Under the pieces are notes generated by a model. It was not told the origin of the DNA, did no database searches, and saw only the letters and a program-made list of their open reading frames with translations. Of a stretch of DNA of 14,087 nucleotides, positions 7,650 through 14,087 are shown in pieces; within the stretch, counting starts at the first letter, position 1, and every line of letters starts with the position of its first letter. The stretch lies in the NCBI GenBank assembly GCA_029561505.1, contig JAKQXK010000608.1, positions 1 to 14,087 on the forward strand, written 5' to 3'. A program made the position numbers and the translations under genes. This DNA comes from Spirochaetota bacterium (GTDB taxonomy: Bacteria; Spirochaetota; Leptospiria; Turneriellales; Turneriellaceae).

Positions 7650-7676
7650 ATTACAAATGAGTTACACTTGTTTACA
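7650..7676 (-). promoter_or_regulatory. Candidate promoter/operator of the acyl-CoA synthetase-bio operon
   Basis: On the minus strand TGTAA occurs three times, at 7676-7672, 7666-7662 and 7655-7651, with starts 10 and 11 bp apart (one helical turn). The third copy extends to TGTAAT (7655-7650), five of six matches to a -10 box. No good -35 sits 16-18 bp upstream of it. ACAAATG and CACTTGT (7653-7659 and 7665-7671) also form an imperfect inverted repeat around a 5-bp centre. The 106 bp between the lipoprotein stop and the synthetase ATG is the only sizeable gap upstream of the operon, so its promoter should be here. Confidence 0.45.
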
Positions 7677-7711
7677 GAACTTCGCTTCGACTCTCAAGCG
7701 GGCAGCATATC

Positions 7712-9163
7712 TTAGAACAGCGGATGCGATGCAAACGAGGCATTGACGGGTGCCGCGTACGTCTGTGCTCCGCTGAAGGCGAACCGGCCTGCGTAGACCG
7801 CCCCGCTTTTCCAGCGCAGCACAAAATTCTGCGAGTGACCCCCGACCCCAAAGCCGCGAATCTGGTGTGCGTCGCGCGGGTCGCCGCCGGCCAGCCAATT
7901 GAGCTCGCGAGGTGCAAGGCCCGTCGCAAGTGCCACATCGGCGAGCATCGAGATGGCAAGGCGTGTCGGTGTCGCGTAGGCATTCAGAAACGGGTTGGTT
8001 GCAGCCGCCGCCGCATTGCCAGCGACGAGTGTGAGCGCGTTACCCGGTGCCGCATAAAACTGCAGGTCGGTGATGGTGCTGCCGCTGAACACGAGGCGCT
8101 CGCGATTTTGTGTACCCGCGAAATTTGTGTAGCTGTCAACCAGCCCACCTTCCGGGTCGATGACACCTTCACTAAACCGGAGTACGTCGCTGACGGCTTC
8201 GCCGCCGCTCAGGCCATCGCGTGCCACGTCGGTGCCCATATACTCTGAAGCTATGTGGCGAAACTTCACACACTTATTACCGCTGCACGGCTCAGCGACT
8301 AGGGCATTGCCATGCACGAGCACGCTTTCTCCCGTGAAGTAATTTACCGATGATGTATACCTCACCCCGGCTTCACGCGACGAAAACTCGTAGGTGCGGC
8401 GCAGGTTGATCTGAAAACCGAAAAGCTCTACGTTGGTGCGAAAATCGAGCAGCAGGTTCTGCCGCTGCTTGTTCCACAAGATTACCACATCGCCGGCTTT
8501 ATCGCGTGTCTCTGCAACTCCGCCCGATGTACCAATGACACGGGTGCGAATGCGCGCGCGGTAGTCATAGGGCTCGATGCACGTCTCTTCGTAGGTTTCG
8601 ATCACGAACGGAATTTTTGCGCCGTTGCGAATCGCATAGCCATTGTATTCGAAATAGTTTTCGAGTCCGGTATATTTATAGAACTCAAAGAGCTGCTGCA
8701 CGCGGCGCATGACCGGCTCTGAAACGGTAATCGTGAATTCGCGCCCTGAGAGGTCGCAGCCGCCGAGGCGGTTGTGGCAGAATGCCCTGATATCGGGCAA
8801 CGCGAGATCGAGAAACAGCGCGCGCAGCTCGAGCTGAACCTGAGTGAACTGAATTCCGCAAAGACGGCGTGTGTGCGCATCGAGCGCTGTTGCTCCGGGT
8901 GCGTAATCCATGTAACAGCGGCCGAGATCGATCGTGCCGTCAGTTCTGCCGGTAAGCACGGGCAGCGGCAGCGAAAAATCTTGGGGAACATGTTTGTTCG
9001 AATAGACTTCACCCGGCCCTACATACGTTGCGCCAACGCCCCCTGTTGCGACGCCGGCGTCGCGGATTTCGATATCCGCCGCTTTTTCGACTGCACTCTG
9101 GCCATTAACGCAGCCGGCCCCCAATAAGGCGGCAAAGGCCGCGAATACCATTACCCGTTTCAT
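7712..9163 (-). CDS. Predicted lipoprotein of unknown function
   Basis: I do not recognise this 483-residue protein. It opens with a basic MKR, a hydrophobic stretch (residues 4-17) and LLGAGC with Cys18, which fits the relaxed spirochaetal lipobox (Leu at -4 instead of -3). It is therefore probably exported and lipidated. The mature part has seven further cysteines (83, 102, 129, 136, 195, 293, 298), some in pairs such as CSGNKC, which suggests disulfides in the periplasm or on the surface. It alternates hydrophobic and polar residues, is rich in Tyr and Phe in the middle, and ends in Phe, so a mostly beta fold is likely. A small-residue segment near 380-395 (AGNAAAAATNP) may be a linker. 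The ATG has only a short AGGG close upstream. It stands alone: a control region separates it from the synthetase and it diverges from the sigma factor gene. Confidence 0.75.
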   Translation of the reverse strand: MKRVMVFAAFAALLGAGCVNGQSAVEKAADIEIRDAGVATGGVGATYVGPGEVYSNKHVPQDFSLPLPVLTGRTDGTIDLGRCYMDYAPGATALDAHTRRLCGIQFTQVQLELRALFLDLALPDIRAFCHNRLGGCDLSGREFTITVSEPVMRRVQQLFEFYKYTGLENYFEYNGYAIRNGAKIPFVIETYEETCIEPYDYRARIRTRVIGTSGGVAETRDKAGDVVILWNKQRQNLLLDFRTNVELFGFQINLRRTYEFSSREAGVRYTSSVNYFTGESVLVHGNALVAEPCSGNKCVKFRHIASEYMGTDVARDGLSGGEAVSDVLRFSEGVIDPEGGLVDSYTNFAGTQNRERLVFSGSTITDLQFYAAPGNALTLVAGNAAAAATNPFLNAYATPTRLAISMLADVALATGLAPRELNWLAGGDPRDAHQIRGFGVGGHSQNFVLRWKSGAVYAGRFAFSGAQTYAAPVNASFASHPLF

Positions 9164-9257
9164 TACCCTATTTGACGAGGCAGAGTCATAATTTCCAGCA
9201 AAATTCTTTTTCGCCGAATCACTTTACGCCGCCCGCAAATAACCGTTTCAGGCCCAA
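9164..9257. other. Divergent intergenic region, lipoprotein / sigma factor
   Basis: These 94 bp must hold the start signals for the leftward lipoprotein gene and the rightward sigma-topA unit. It has an AT-richer core around 9185-9215, but I found no convincing -35/-10 pair on either strand. TTGACG (9172-9177) and CATAAT (9187-9192) are each one base off consensus but only 9 bp apart. Confidence 0.4.
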
Positions 9258-10211
9258 GTGGCTGTCGCTCCGAAAAATAAACCGAAAAAGCGAACCCGCC
9301 TCGCCGAGATGGGTCCCGAGATCGAGATACGCAGCGAAGAGCCCGTCATTGACAAGACGCTGGCAAAGAACCCGTATACCGAATCAAGCATTCAATGGTA
9401 TCTCGAAGAAATAAACAAAATCCCTCTGCTCACTCGCGAAGAAGAAGACCGGCTCGCACGCGGGGCGATCGCGGGCGACGCAAAGTCTAAAGAACGGCTG
9501 ATCACAGCGAACCTGCGGTTTGTCGTGCAGGTTGCGAAAAAATATCAGAAATTCGGCATCAGTCTCTTAGATCTTATCAACGAAGGCAACCTCGGTCTCA
9601 TAAAGGCCGCCGAGCGCTTCGACCCCGACATGGGTTACCACTTCATCAGTTATGCCGTCTGGTGGATTCGCCAGGCAATCATTCTCGCGATCAACCAAAA
9701 GGCCGCGATGATCCGCCTGCCCATGAACCGCACAATCGACGTTGCGCGCATCGATGCTATTCAGAAAGAGCTCGAGAATGAGCTCGGCGAAGAACCGACG
9801 CTCGCGCAGATTGCCGACCGTCTCGATATGCCAGAAGCCGAAGTTCGGTGGCTGAAACAGATTTCATCTGATTACGTCTCGCTCGACGTACCGGCCAACG
9901 CCGATTCAGAAAATACGCAGATCTCGCAGGTGCGCGACGACAAGTACATCTCACCCGAAGATCAGGTCATGCAGGGTGCATTGCACGACTCGCTGCACCA
10001 GATTCTGAGCGAGCTCACTGCGAGCGAACGTGAAATTATTGAACACCGATACGGTCTTAATGGTAAAAAAACCCTTTCACTGACGCAGGCCGGTAAAAGA
10101 TTCAACCTTTCAAAAGAGCGCGTGCGCCAAATTGAAAAACTGACCCTGCTGAAGCTGCAGAAATACGGTAAACAACGCCATCTCGAAGATTTTCTCGATC
10201 AAGAAGACTGA
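9258..10211 (+). CDS. Short sigma-70 family RNA polymerase sigma factor (RpoD/RpoS group)
   Basis: Sigma factor of 317 residues that directs RNA polymerase to promoters. It lacks region 1.1 and the long non-conserved region of classical RpoD. After a basic Lys/Arg-rich tail (1-15), region 1.2 spans about 40-70 (SSIQWYLEEINKIPLLT). Region 2 follows with ANLRFVVQVAKKY (84-96), DLINEGNLGLIKAAERFD (105-122) and the -10-recognition block FISYAVWWIRQAI (129-141). Region 3 is about 160-240. Region 4 has SEREIIEHRYGL (256-267) and a helix-turn-helix LSKERVRQIEK (284-294). The -35-contact Arg of the common TRERxRQ is Lys here. Layout and the ISYAVWWIRQ block resemble the short sigma factors of Bacteroidetes. 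It could be a group 2 (stress) or a primary-type factor. Start is GTG with a weak CAGG upstream; ATG at 9309 is an alternative. Confidence 0.93.
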   Translation: MAVAPKNKPKKRTRLAEMGPEIEIRSEEPVIDKTLAKNPYTESSIQWYLEEINKIPLLTREEEDRLARGAIAGDAKSKERLITANLRFVVQVAKKYQKFGISLLDLINEGNLGLIKAAERFDPDMGYHFISYAVWWIRQAIILAINQKAAMIRLPMNRTIDVARIDAIQKELENELGEEPTLAQIADRLDMPEAEVRWLKQISSDYVSLDVPANADSENTQISQVRDDKYISPEDQVMQGALHDSLHQILSELTASEREIIEHRYGLNGKKTLSLTQAGKRFNLSKERVRQIEKLTLLKLQKYGKQRHLEDFLDQED

Positions 10212-10214
10212 CCC

Positions 10215-11159
10215 TTGCGTGCCCGGCGCATGCGCTATTCAACGCTGCTGTGGCCCCAACTCTATTCCCGGTTACAGATTCTGTTGCTGTGCCTTTTGGC
10301 ATGCGCCGTGGTCACGGCAGCAACGATCACTGTTTACCTGCTGACGCAGCCCGACACGACAACATACACACGCGCCGCTGAACGCGCCCGCTCTGGTTTA
10401 CAAATGAAACTTGCGGGTATAGACGCCTGGCGGTGGCGACAGAACTTCGCCTGCCAGAACATGCCCGACGATTGCCTGAAACTCAAGCTGCAATTCGGTG
10501 CTGCTGCGGCCGATTCAGGCCAGCACACGATTCGCCTCACCTCGCCCGAAGCCTGCGCAATATGCCATGCAGGCGAAACGGCGCAGTTTGCCCAGCTGCA
10601 CGCCGTTTTCCCGTCGCTACCGGCCAGCAGCGCCCTGCTGTGGCCCGCGCAGGCCACGGCCGCGACGCTGAGCGCTTTGTGCATCGGCCTCGCCTTTGCA
10701 TTTTTTCAGCTGCGCCGCAGAGCCCAAATAGCCGGTAACTGTGTAGCTGCGCTCTGCATTGCCGACGCTGCCCCAAAAATAGTTCGGCGCTGGTTCAGGC
10801 GCCTCAACCGATCACCGTTCACCGCGAGTTATGTTGAGCGCGAAGAGCTGCGCATGCGGTGGATTACGAACCCGGAGAAATTTGCGCGCTGGCTAGAAGC
10901 AGAAAAACAAAACCTGAGGAAAAATCGAGACTATCTGAAGCTTGTGGCCATACAGGGTGACGCCGACCGCGTCACGGCTTTACCGATAGAAATGCTACGG
11001 TTCGTGTATCGTTTTCTTGCATCGCCGAGCCCCGCGCCGGTGCTCGTCGATGAGAAGCTAATCGCCAATAAAGAAGAAAAAGTAATTTATATGCGACGGC
11101 TTGTTGCCAAAAACAAATCGGGCGCCTCACTACGTTTGATAATTTGGGAGCCCGAATAG
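10215..11159 (+). CDS. Two-helix membrane protein with a periplasmic c-type haem motif
   Basis: I recognise no family over the full 314 residues. The parts are clear: a basic N-terminus (MRARRMR), transmembrane helix 1 (about 21-43), an outside segment of about 95 residues, helix 2 (about 140-166) followed by QLRRRAQ, and a C-terminal region of about 145 charged residues. By the positive-inside rule the middle segment is periplasmic and both ends cytoplasmic. The middle segment contains CAICH (Cys114, Cys117, His118; DNA 10554-10568), a consensus CxxCH covalent haem c site, plus Cys80 and Cys87, which may form a disulfide. His104 or His129 could be a second haem ligand. This resembles haem-c sensor inputs, but no kinase, GGDEF or HTH output is visible. 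Start is TTG at 10215, 3 bp after the sigma stop; ATG at 10230 is equally possible. It abuts topA directly. Confidence 0.75.
   Translation: MRARRMRYSTLLWPQLYSRLQILLLCLLACAVVTAATITVYLLTQPDTTTYTRAAERARSGLQMKLAGIDAWRWRQNFACQNMPDDCLKLKLQFGAAAADSGQHTIRLTSPEACAICHAGETAQFAQLHAVFPSLPASSALLWPAQATAATLSALCIGLAFAFFQLRRRAQIAGNCVAALCIADAAPKIVRRWFRRLNRSPFTASYVEREELRMRWITNPEKFARWLEAEKQNLRKNRDYLKLVAIQGDADRVTALPIEMLRFVYRFLASPSPAPVLVDEKLIANKEEKVIYMRRLVAKNKSGASLRLIIWEPE
11146..11150 (+). promoter_or_regulatory. Ribosome binding site of topA
   Basis: GGGAG lies 9 nt before the topA ATG, inside the end of the preceding membrane-protein gene. That gene's TAG is immediately followed by the topA ATG, so topA is probably translated by coupling. 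Confidence 0.65.
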
Positions 11160-13427
11160 ATGCCAGAAGAGAAGAAAGTTACGGCCGCAAAAAAGAAAAA
11201 GCCTGTGAAGGGGCCCAAACCGGCACTTGTCATCGTCGAGTCTCCGGCGAAGACGAAGTCGATTGGCAAATTTCTGGGTAGCAAATACCGCGTTGAATCT
11301 TCAAAGGGGCACCTGATCGACCTGCCGCGCTCGAGCATGGGAATCGATATCGCCAACAACTTTGAGCCGCTCTATATTACGATTCGCGGCAAAGGCAAAA
11401 CACTGGGCGAGCTGAGAAAGGCCGCAAAAAATTCTTCTCAGGTTCTGCTTGCGACCGACCCCGACCGTGAGGGCGAAGCGATTAGCTGGCATCTCGGCCG
11501 TGCGCTGTCTGAAGTGAATTCAAAGATCAGTCGCATCGAATTCAACGAAATCACGAAAGAAGCCGTGCTCAAAGCGGTTGAGCATCCGCGGGCAATTGAT
11601 ATGTTACGCGTCGATTCGCAGCAGGCGCGCCGCGTGCTCGACCGCCTTGTCGGCTACGAAATTTCGCCGGTGCTGCAGAAAAAATTTGGTTCACGGCGCT
11701 TCTCTGCAGGGCGTGTGCAATCCGCCGCTCTGAAAATTATCTGCGACCGTGAAATTGAAATAGAAGGTTTTGTCGCCGAAGAGTTCTGGGAATTCGACGC
11801 GCATTTCTCGGGTGCGAACAGCAAGGCAAAAGACAAAGAAACGCTGTTTCGACTTGCGCAGATAGACGGCAAGAAAGTTGTTATCACCAATAAGGCTGAT
11901 GCCGACGCGCTCGCAGCCCGCGCCGAGGCCGCCGAATATACGCTCGCCTCGCGCAAGACCACCGAACGCCGCATAAAGCCACTCGCTCCCTATATCACGA
12001 GCCGGCTGCAGCAAGACGCTTCGACGAGGCTCGGCTTTCGTGCGCAGAAAACGATGTCAATCGCACAATCTCTCTATGAAGGTGTCGAGCTCGGCAAAGA
12101 GGGTTCGCAGGGTCTCATTACCTATATGCGTACCGACTCGACGCGCATTTCGGCGACAGGGCTTGAACAGGCGCGCACTTACATCGGCGCGGCATTCGAC
12201 GCGGCGTACCTGCCAGACGCCCCGGTTCAATACAGCAAAAAGGCTGAAAATACGCAAGATGCACACGAAGCGATCAGGCCTACCGACGTGAACCGCACGC
12301 CTGAAAGCGTCGAGAAGTACCTCGACCGCGACCAATACCGGCTCTACGCTCTCATCTGGCGCCGCTTCGTCGCATCGCAGATGACTTCAGGTGTTGATGA
12401 ATTGGTTACGTTAGAAGTACAAGGAAGTACAAAGTCGACGCCGGGCACGAGGCCCTCTGCGGCGGCGACTGAGGTCCATGAAGGTACGAAGTCGGTACCC
12501 GATGCAGACCAATCATTGATATTTCGTTACTCCAGCTCACGCCAGCTTTTTCCCGGCTTTCGTGCTATATACCCGCTCGGTGAAGAGAAAATCGGTTATG
12601 TACCTACCTTCGTCGAAGGTGAGGCGCTGAAGCTACTCGATCTCGCGAAACAGCAGAAATTCACGCAACCGCCGCCGCGTTATACTGAGGCATCGCTCAT
12701 TAAGGCAATGGAAGAATCGGGTATCGGCCGCCCGGCGACTTACGTACCGACAATCGGTACGCTCGACAAACGCGCCTACATCGAGCGCAAGGGCCGCCAG
12801 CTGATACCGACAAAACTCGGCCGGGTGGTGAACGACATCATGGCGGCGCACTTTCCCGAAATCGTCGATCTGAAGTTTACTGCCAACATGGAAGAGAAGC
12901 TCGACAGCATTGCTCAGGGGCAGAATAACTGGCGGCATATGCTCGGCGATTTTTATCCCCATTTTCATGGCACGGTTGAACGCGCAGGCGATGAAATAGC
13001 CGATCAGACGCATCTCGTGAGAATTCCTCTCGATCGCGAGTGCCCAAAATGCGGTAATATGCTGATGCAAAAGCTCGGCAAGAATGGTTACTTCATTGGC
13101 TGCAGCAATTTTCAGGGTGGCTGCCGCTTCTCTGAAAGTATTCCACTCGGCACCTGCCCCCTATGCGGCGGCAGCGTCGTGAAGAAGAAGGGCAAGAAAG
13201 GCCGTGGATTTTTCGGGTGCGCAAACTACGCGACAACCGGCTGTGAATTCACCATGCTCGAAACGCCGGCAAAACGTACCTGCCCTAAATGCGATTCGAT
13301 CATGGGCCAGAAAGTGCGCAAAACCGGTATCACGCTCACCTGCCAGAACCCTGAATGTAAGCATGTGATCGAAGAGGCGTCTGAAGATCTGCCGGCGGAC
13401 AGCACCGGCGGCGAAGGCGCCGCGTAG
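11160..13427 (+). CDS. topA: DNA topoisomerase I (type IA)
   Basis: Relaxes negative supercoils through a 5'-phosphotyrosine intermediate. It has 755 residues. A Lys-rich tail (1-20) precedes the TOPRIM domain: Glu27 in VIVESPAKTKS, and ATDPDREGEAISWHL with Asp100, Asp102 and Glu104 as Mg2+ ligands. SAGRVQSAALKI is at 182-193. The active-site tyrosine is Tyr322 in GLITYMRTDSTR. GIGRPATYVPTI (521-532) is a further family block. Three C-terminal four-Cys zinc ribbons follow: Cys628/631/648/655, Cys666/669/687/695 and Cys708/711/728/733. Odd point: residues about 419-449 form a Ser/Thr/Pro-rich insert with an imperfect duplication (EVQGSTKSTP, then EVHEGTKSVP) where relatives normally have only a short stretch; all catalytic motifs remain intact. 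Last gene of the sigma, haem-motif protein, topA set. Confidence 0.98.
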   Translation: MPEEKKVTAAKKKKPVKGPKPALVIVESPAKTKSIGKFLGSKYRVESSKGHLIDLPRSSMGIDIANNFEPLYITIRGKGKTLGELRKAAKNSSQVLLATDPDREGEAISWHLGRALSEVNSKISRIEFNEITKEAVLKAVEHPRAIDMLRVDSQQARRVLDRLVGYEISPVLQKKFGSRRFSAGRVQSAALKIICDREIEIEGFVAEEFWEFDAHFSGANSKAKDKETLFRLAQIDGKKVVITNKADADALAARAEAAEYTLASRKTTERRIKPLAPYITSRLQQDASTRLGFRAQKTMSIAQSLYEGVELGKEGSQGLITYMRTDSTRISATGLEQARTYIGAAFDAAYLPDAPVQYSKKAENTQDAHEAIRPTDVNRTPESVEKYLDRDQYRLYALIWRRFVASQMTSGVDELVTLEVQGSTKSTPGTRPSAAATEVHEGTKSVPDADQSLIFRYSSSRQLFPGFRAIYPLGEEKIGYVPTFVEGEALKLLDLAKQQKFTQPPPRYTEASLIKAMEESGIGRPATYVPTIGTLDKRAYIERKGRQLIPTKLGRVVNDIMAAHFPEIVDLKFTANMEEKLDSIAQGQNNWRHMLGDFYPHFHGTVERAGDEIADQTHLVRIPLDRECPKCGNMLMQKLGKNGYFIGCSNFQGGCRFSESIPLGTCPLCGGSVVKKKGKKGRGFFGCANYATTGCEFTMLETPAKRTCPKCDSIMGQKVRKTGITLTCQNPECKHVIEEASEDLPADSTGGEGAA
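12414..12500 (+). repeat. Imperfect direct repeat and palindromes inside topA
   Basis: Two 30-bp units at 12414-12443 and 12471-12500 (57-bp, 19-codon offset) match at 20 of 30 bases, 18 of the first 24. The first unit itself begins with a near-tandem decamer (GAAGTACAAG, GAAGTACAAA). Inverted repeats are also present: GTCGACGCCG (12434-12443) against CGGCGGCGAC (12460-12469, one mismatch), and GGTACGAAGTCGGTACC (12483-12499). All of it stays in the topA frame. Confidence 0.65.
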
Positions 13428-13430
13428 GCC

Positions 13431-13457
13431 AGTAGTTTCCTTTTTCAGGAAACGACT
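13431..13457. terminator. Hairpin between convergent topA and tetR (possible bidirectional terminator)
   Basis: AGTAGTTTCC and GGAAACGACT pair with one mismatch around a 7-nt loop (TTTTTCA), 3 bp after the topA stop and overlapping the last bases of the convergent regulator gene. Placement fits a shared terminator, but neither strand has a U-run after the stem, so intrinsic termination would be weak. Confidence 0.4.
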
Positions 13458-14046
13458 AGAGCGCAGTGTATAGACGCCGCAGCGCCTGGTAATACGAGAC
13501 GTGCAGGTTGGGCGGGCGCGTGCCCGAGTGCGAAAGAATGAAACTGTAGAGTGTATGCACCGACAGCGAATATTTCTCTAACCGGCCAGTCTTCGGGGGA
13601 TTGCGCTCAAACGCCTTTTCGACAAAACGAAACAGGTCACCACCGTGCATCGAGGTAAACCGCGCAGCGATTTCGGGTGGCGATGAATACACCAGAGAGA
13701 ACAGCAGCGCAAAGAACTCGGGATATTCCCGGTTGAACCATGAAATGGCGCGAAACATCTCGCGCATCTCGGCGAGCAGCGAGTCGGTGCGCACAATGCG
13801 GCTGCGCAGCCGCCTGATCATGTAGAGGTGCGTCGCACGCAGGCAGATCCAGTAGAGATTCTCTTTGCTGCCGAAATGGTGGTAGATGCTGGGTTGCTCA
13901 AGCCCCGCTTCAAGACTGATTTCGCGTACCGAAGTACCGTAGAACCCCTTGCGTGAAAAAGCGACTGCCGCCCCCACAAGAATGCGCTCTTTTGAATCGC
14001 GCCATGGGTAAACCTGCCAGGCTGGTTTTGTTGTCGAAGCACGCAT
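13456..14046 (-). CDS. TetR/AcrR-family transcriptional regulator
   Basis: Predicted one-component repressor of 196 residues, typical for TetR. The N-terminal DNA-binding domain is at residues 20-69: ILVGAAVAFSRKGFYGTSVREIS, then the helix-turn-helix with recognition region LEQPSIYHHFGSKENLY, a clear family signature. The remainder is helical, with Phe- and Leu-rich stretches (FFALLFSLVY at 111-120) that probably form the ligand pocket and dimer surface; the ligand cannot be inferred. The gene converges on topA, so its target is more likely upstream of it, beyond the window edge. The ATG at 14046 is the only usual start codon in frame, and no Shine-Dalgarno is visible in the 41 bp left. The frame is open to the edge, so a longer N-terminus is not excluded. 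Confidence 0.92.
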   Translation of the reverse strand: MRASTTKPAWQVYPWRDSKERILVGAAVAFSRKGFYGTSVREISLEAGLEQPSIYHHFGSKENLYWICLRATHLYMIRRLRSRIVRTDSLLAEMREMFRAISWFNREYPEFFALLFSLVYSSPPEIAARFTSMHGGDLFRFVEKAFERNPPKTGRLEKYSLSVHTLYSFILSHSGTRPPNLHVSYYQALRRLYTAL

Positions 14047-14087
14047 AGAACGCCGGCAACAACCGTAAACAGGGCGGCAGTTGAAAG

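Noticed and set aside
7724..8248. Open frame of 174 codons on the plus strand, opposite the lipoprotein gene
   Set aside because: Cys/Arg-rich composition without motifs and no ribosome site; the opposite frame has a signal peptide and a longer coherent protein.
9172..9192. TTGACG and CATAAT as a promoter for the sigma factor gene
   Set aside because: Each is one base from consensus, but the spacer is 9 bp, far from the required 16-18 bp.
12633..13070. Open frame of 145 codons on the minus strand within topA
   Set aside because: topA is certain here, including conserved blocks and the first zinc ribbon, so this is an antisense shadow.
13431..13457. Strong intrinsic terminator between topA and tetR
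   Set aside because: The stem is real but short, with one mismatch and no U-run after it on either strand, so I list it only as a weak candidate.
1..14087. CRISPR array, tRNA/rRNA gene, insertion sequence, phage or defence genes
   Set aside because: No regularly spaced repeats, no tRNA-like cloverleaf, no transposase or integrase motifs; nearly every base is in housekeeping-type genes.

Overview
This 14 kb stretch looks like ordinary bacterial chromosome with moderately high GC, tightly packed genes and almost no intergenic DNA. A Leptospiraceae-type spirochaete (for example Turneriella or Leptonema) is my best guess. The reasons are a loose, spirochaete-like lipobox on an orphan lipoprotein, a FadD15-type acyl-CoA synthetase leading the biotin operon, and the overall codon and GC style. 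No rRNA or other taxonomic marker is present, so this is inference.

Layout. (1) Positions 2-664, plus strand: the C-terminal part of a class V (cysteine desulfurase-like) aminotransferase, cut by the window edge. It converges on, and overlaps by 26 bp, the end of bioB. (2) Positions 639-7605, minus strand: six closely packed genes that read as one operon, in transcription order acyl-CoA synthetase, alpha/beta-hydrolase, bioF, bioD, bioA, bioB. Junctions are +2, +46, +1, -4 and -17 bp. The four bio genes convert pimeloyl thioester to biotin. bioC, bioH and bioW are absent, and the two leading genes handle acyl chains. Just upstream of the operon (7632-7676) lie three TGTAA repeats one helical turn apart and a perfect 7-bp hairpin, a plausible control region. 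(3) Positions 7712-9163, minus strand: an orphan predicted lipoprotein of 483 residues that I cannot assign. (4) Positions 9258-13427, plus strand: a short sigma-70 factor without region 1.1, then a two-helix membrane protein carrying a periplasmic c-type haem motif (CAICH), then topA. The spacings are 3 and 0 bp, so these three genes are probably co-transcribed. (5) Positions 13456-14046, minus strand: a TetR-family regulator converging on topA, with a small hairpin between them.

How they fit together. Block 2 joins fatty-acid activation to biotin synthesis, which makes sense in an organism living on fatty acids, because acyl-CoA carboxylases need biotin. Block 4 joins transcription initiation, a possible redox, haem or gas sensor, and DNA supercoiling. 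The haem-motif protein is the least familiar gene and the best candidate for something undescribed. No tRNA, rRNA, CRISPR array, insertion sequence or prophage gene was seen, and no stretch above 300 bp lacks a gene.
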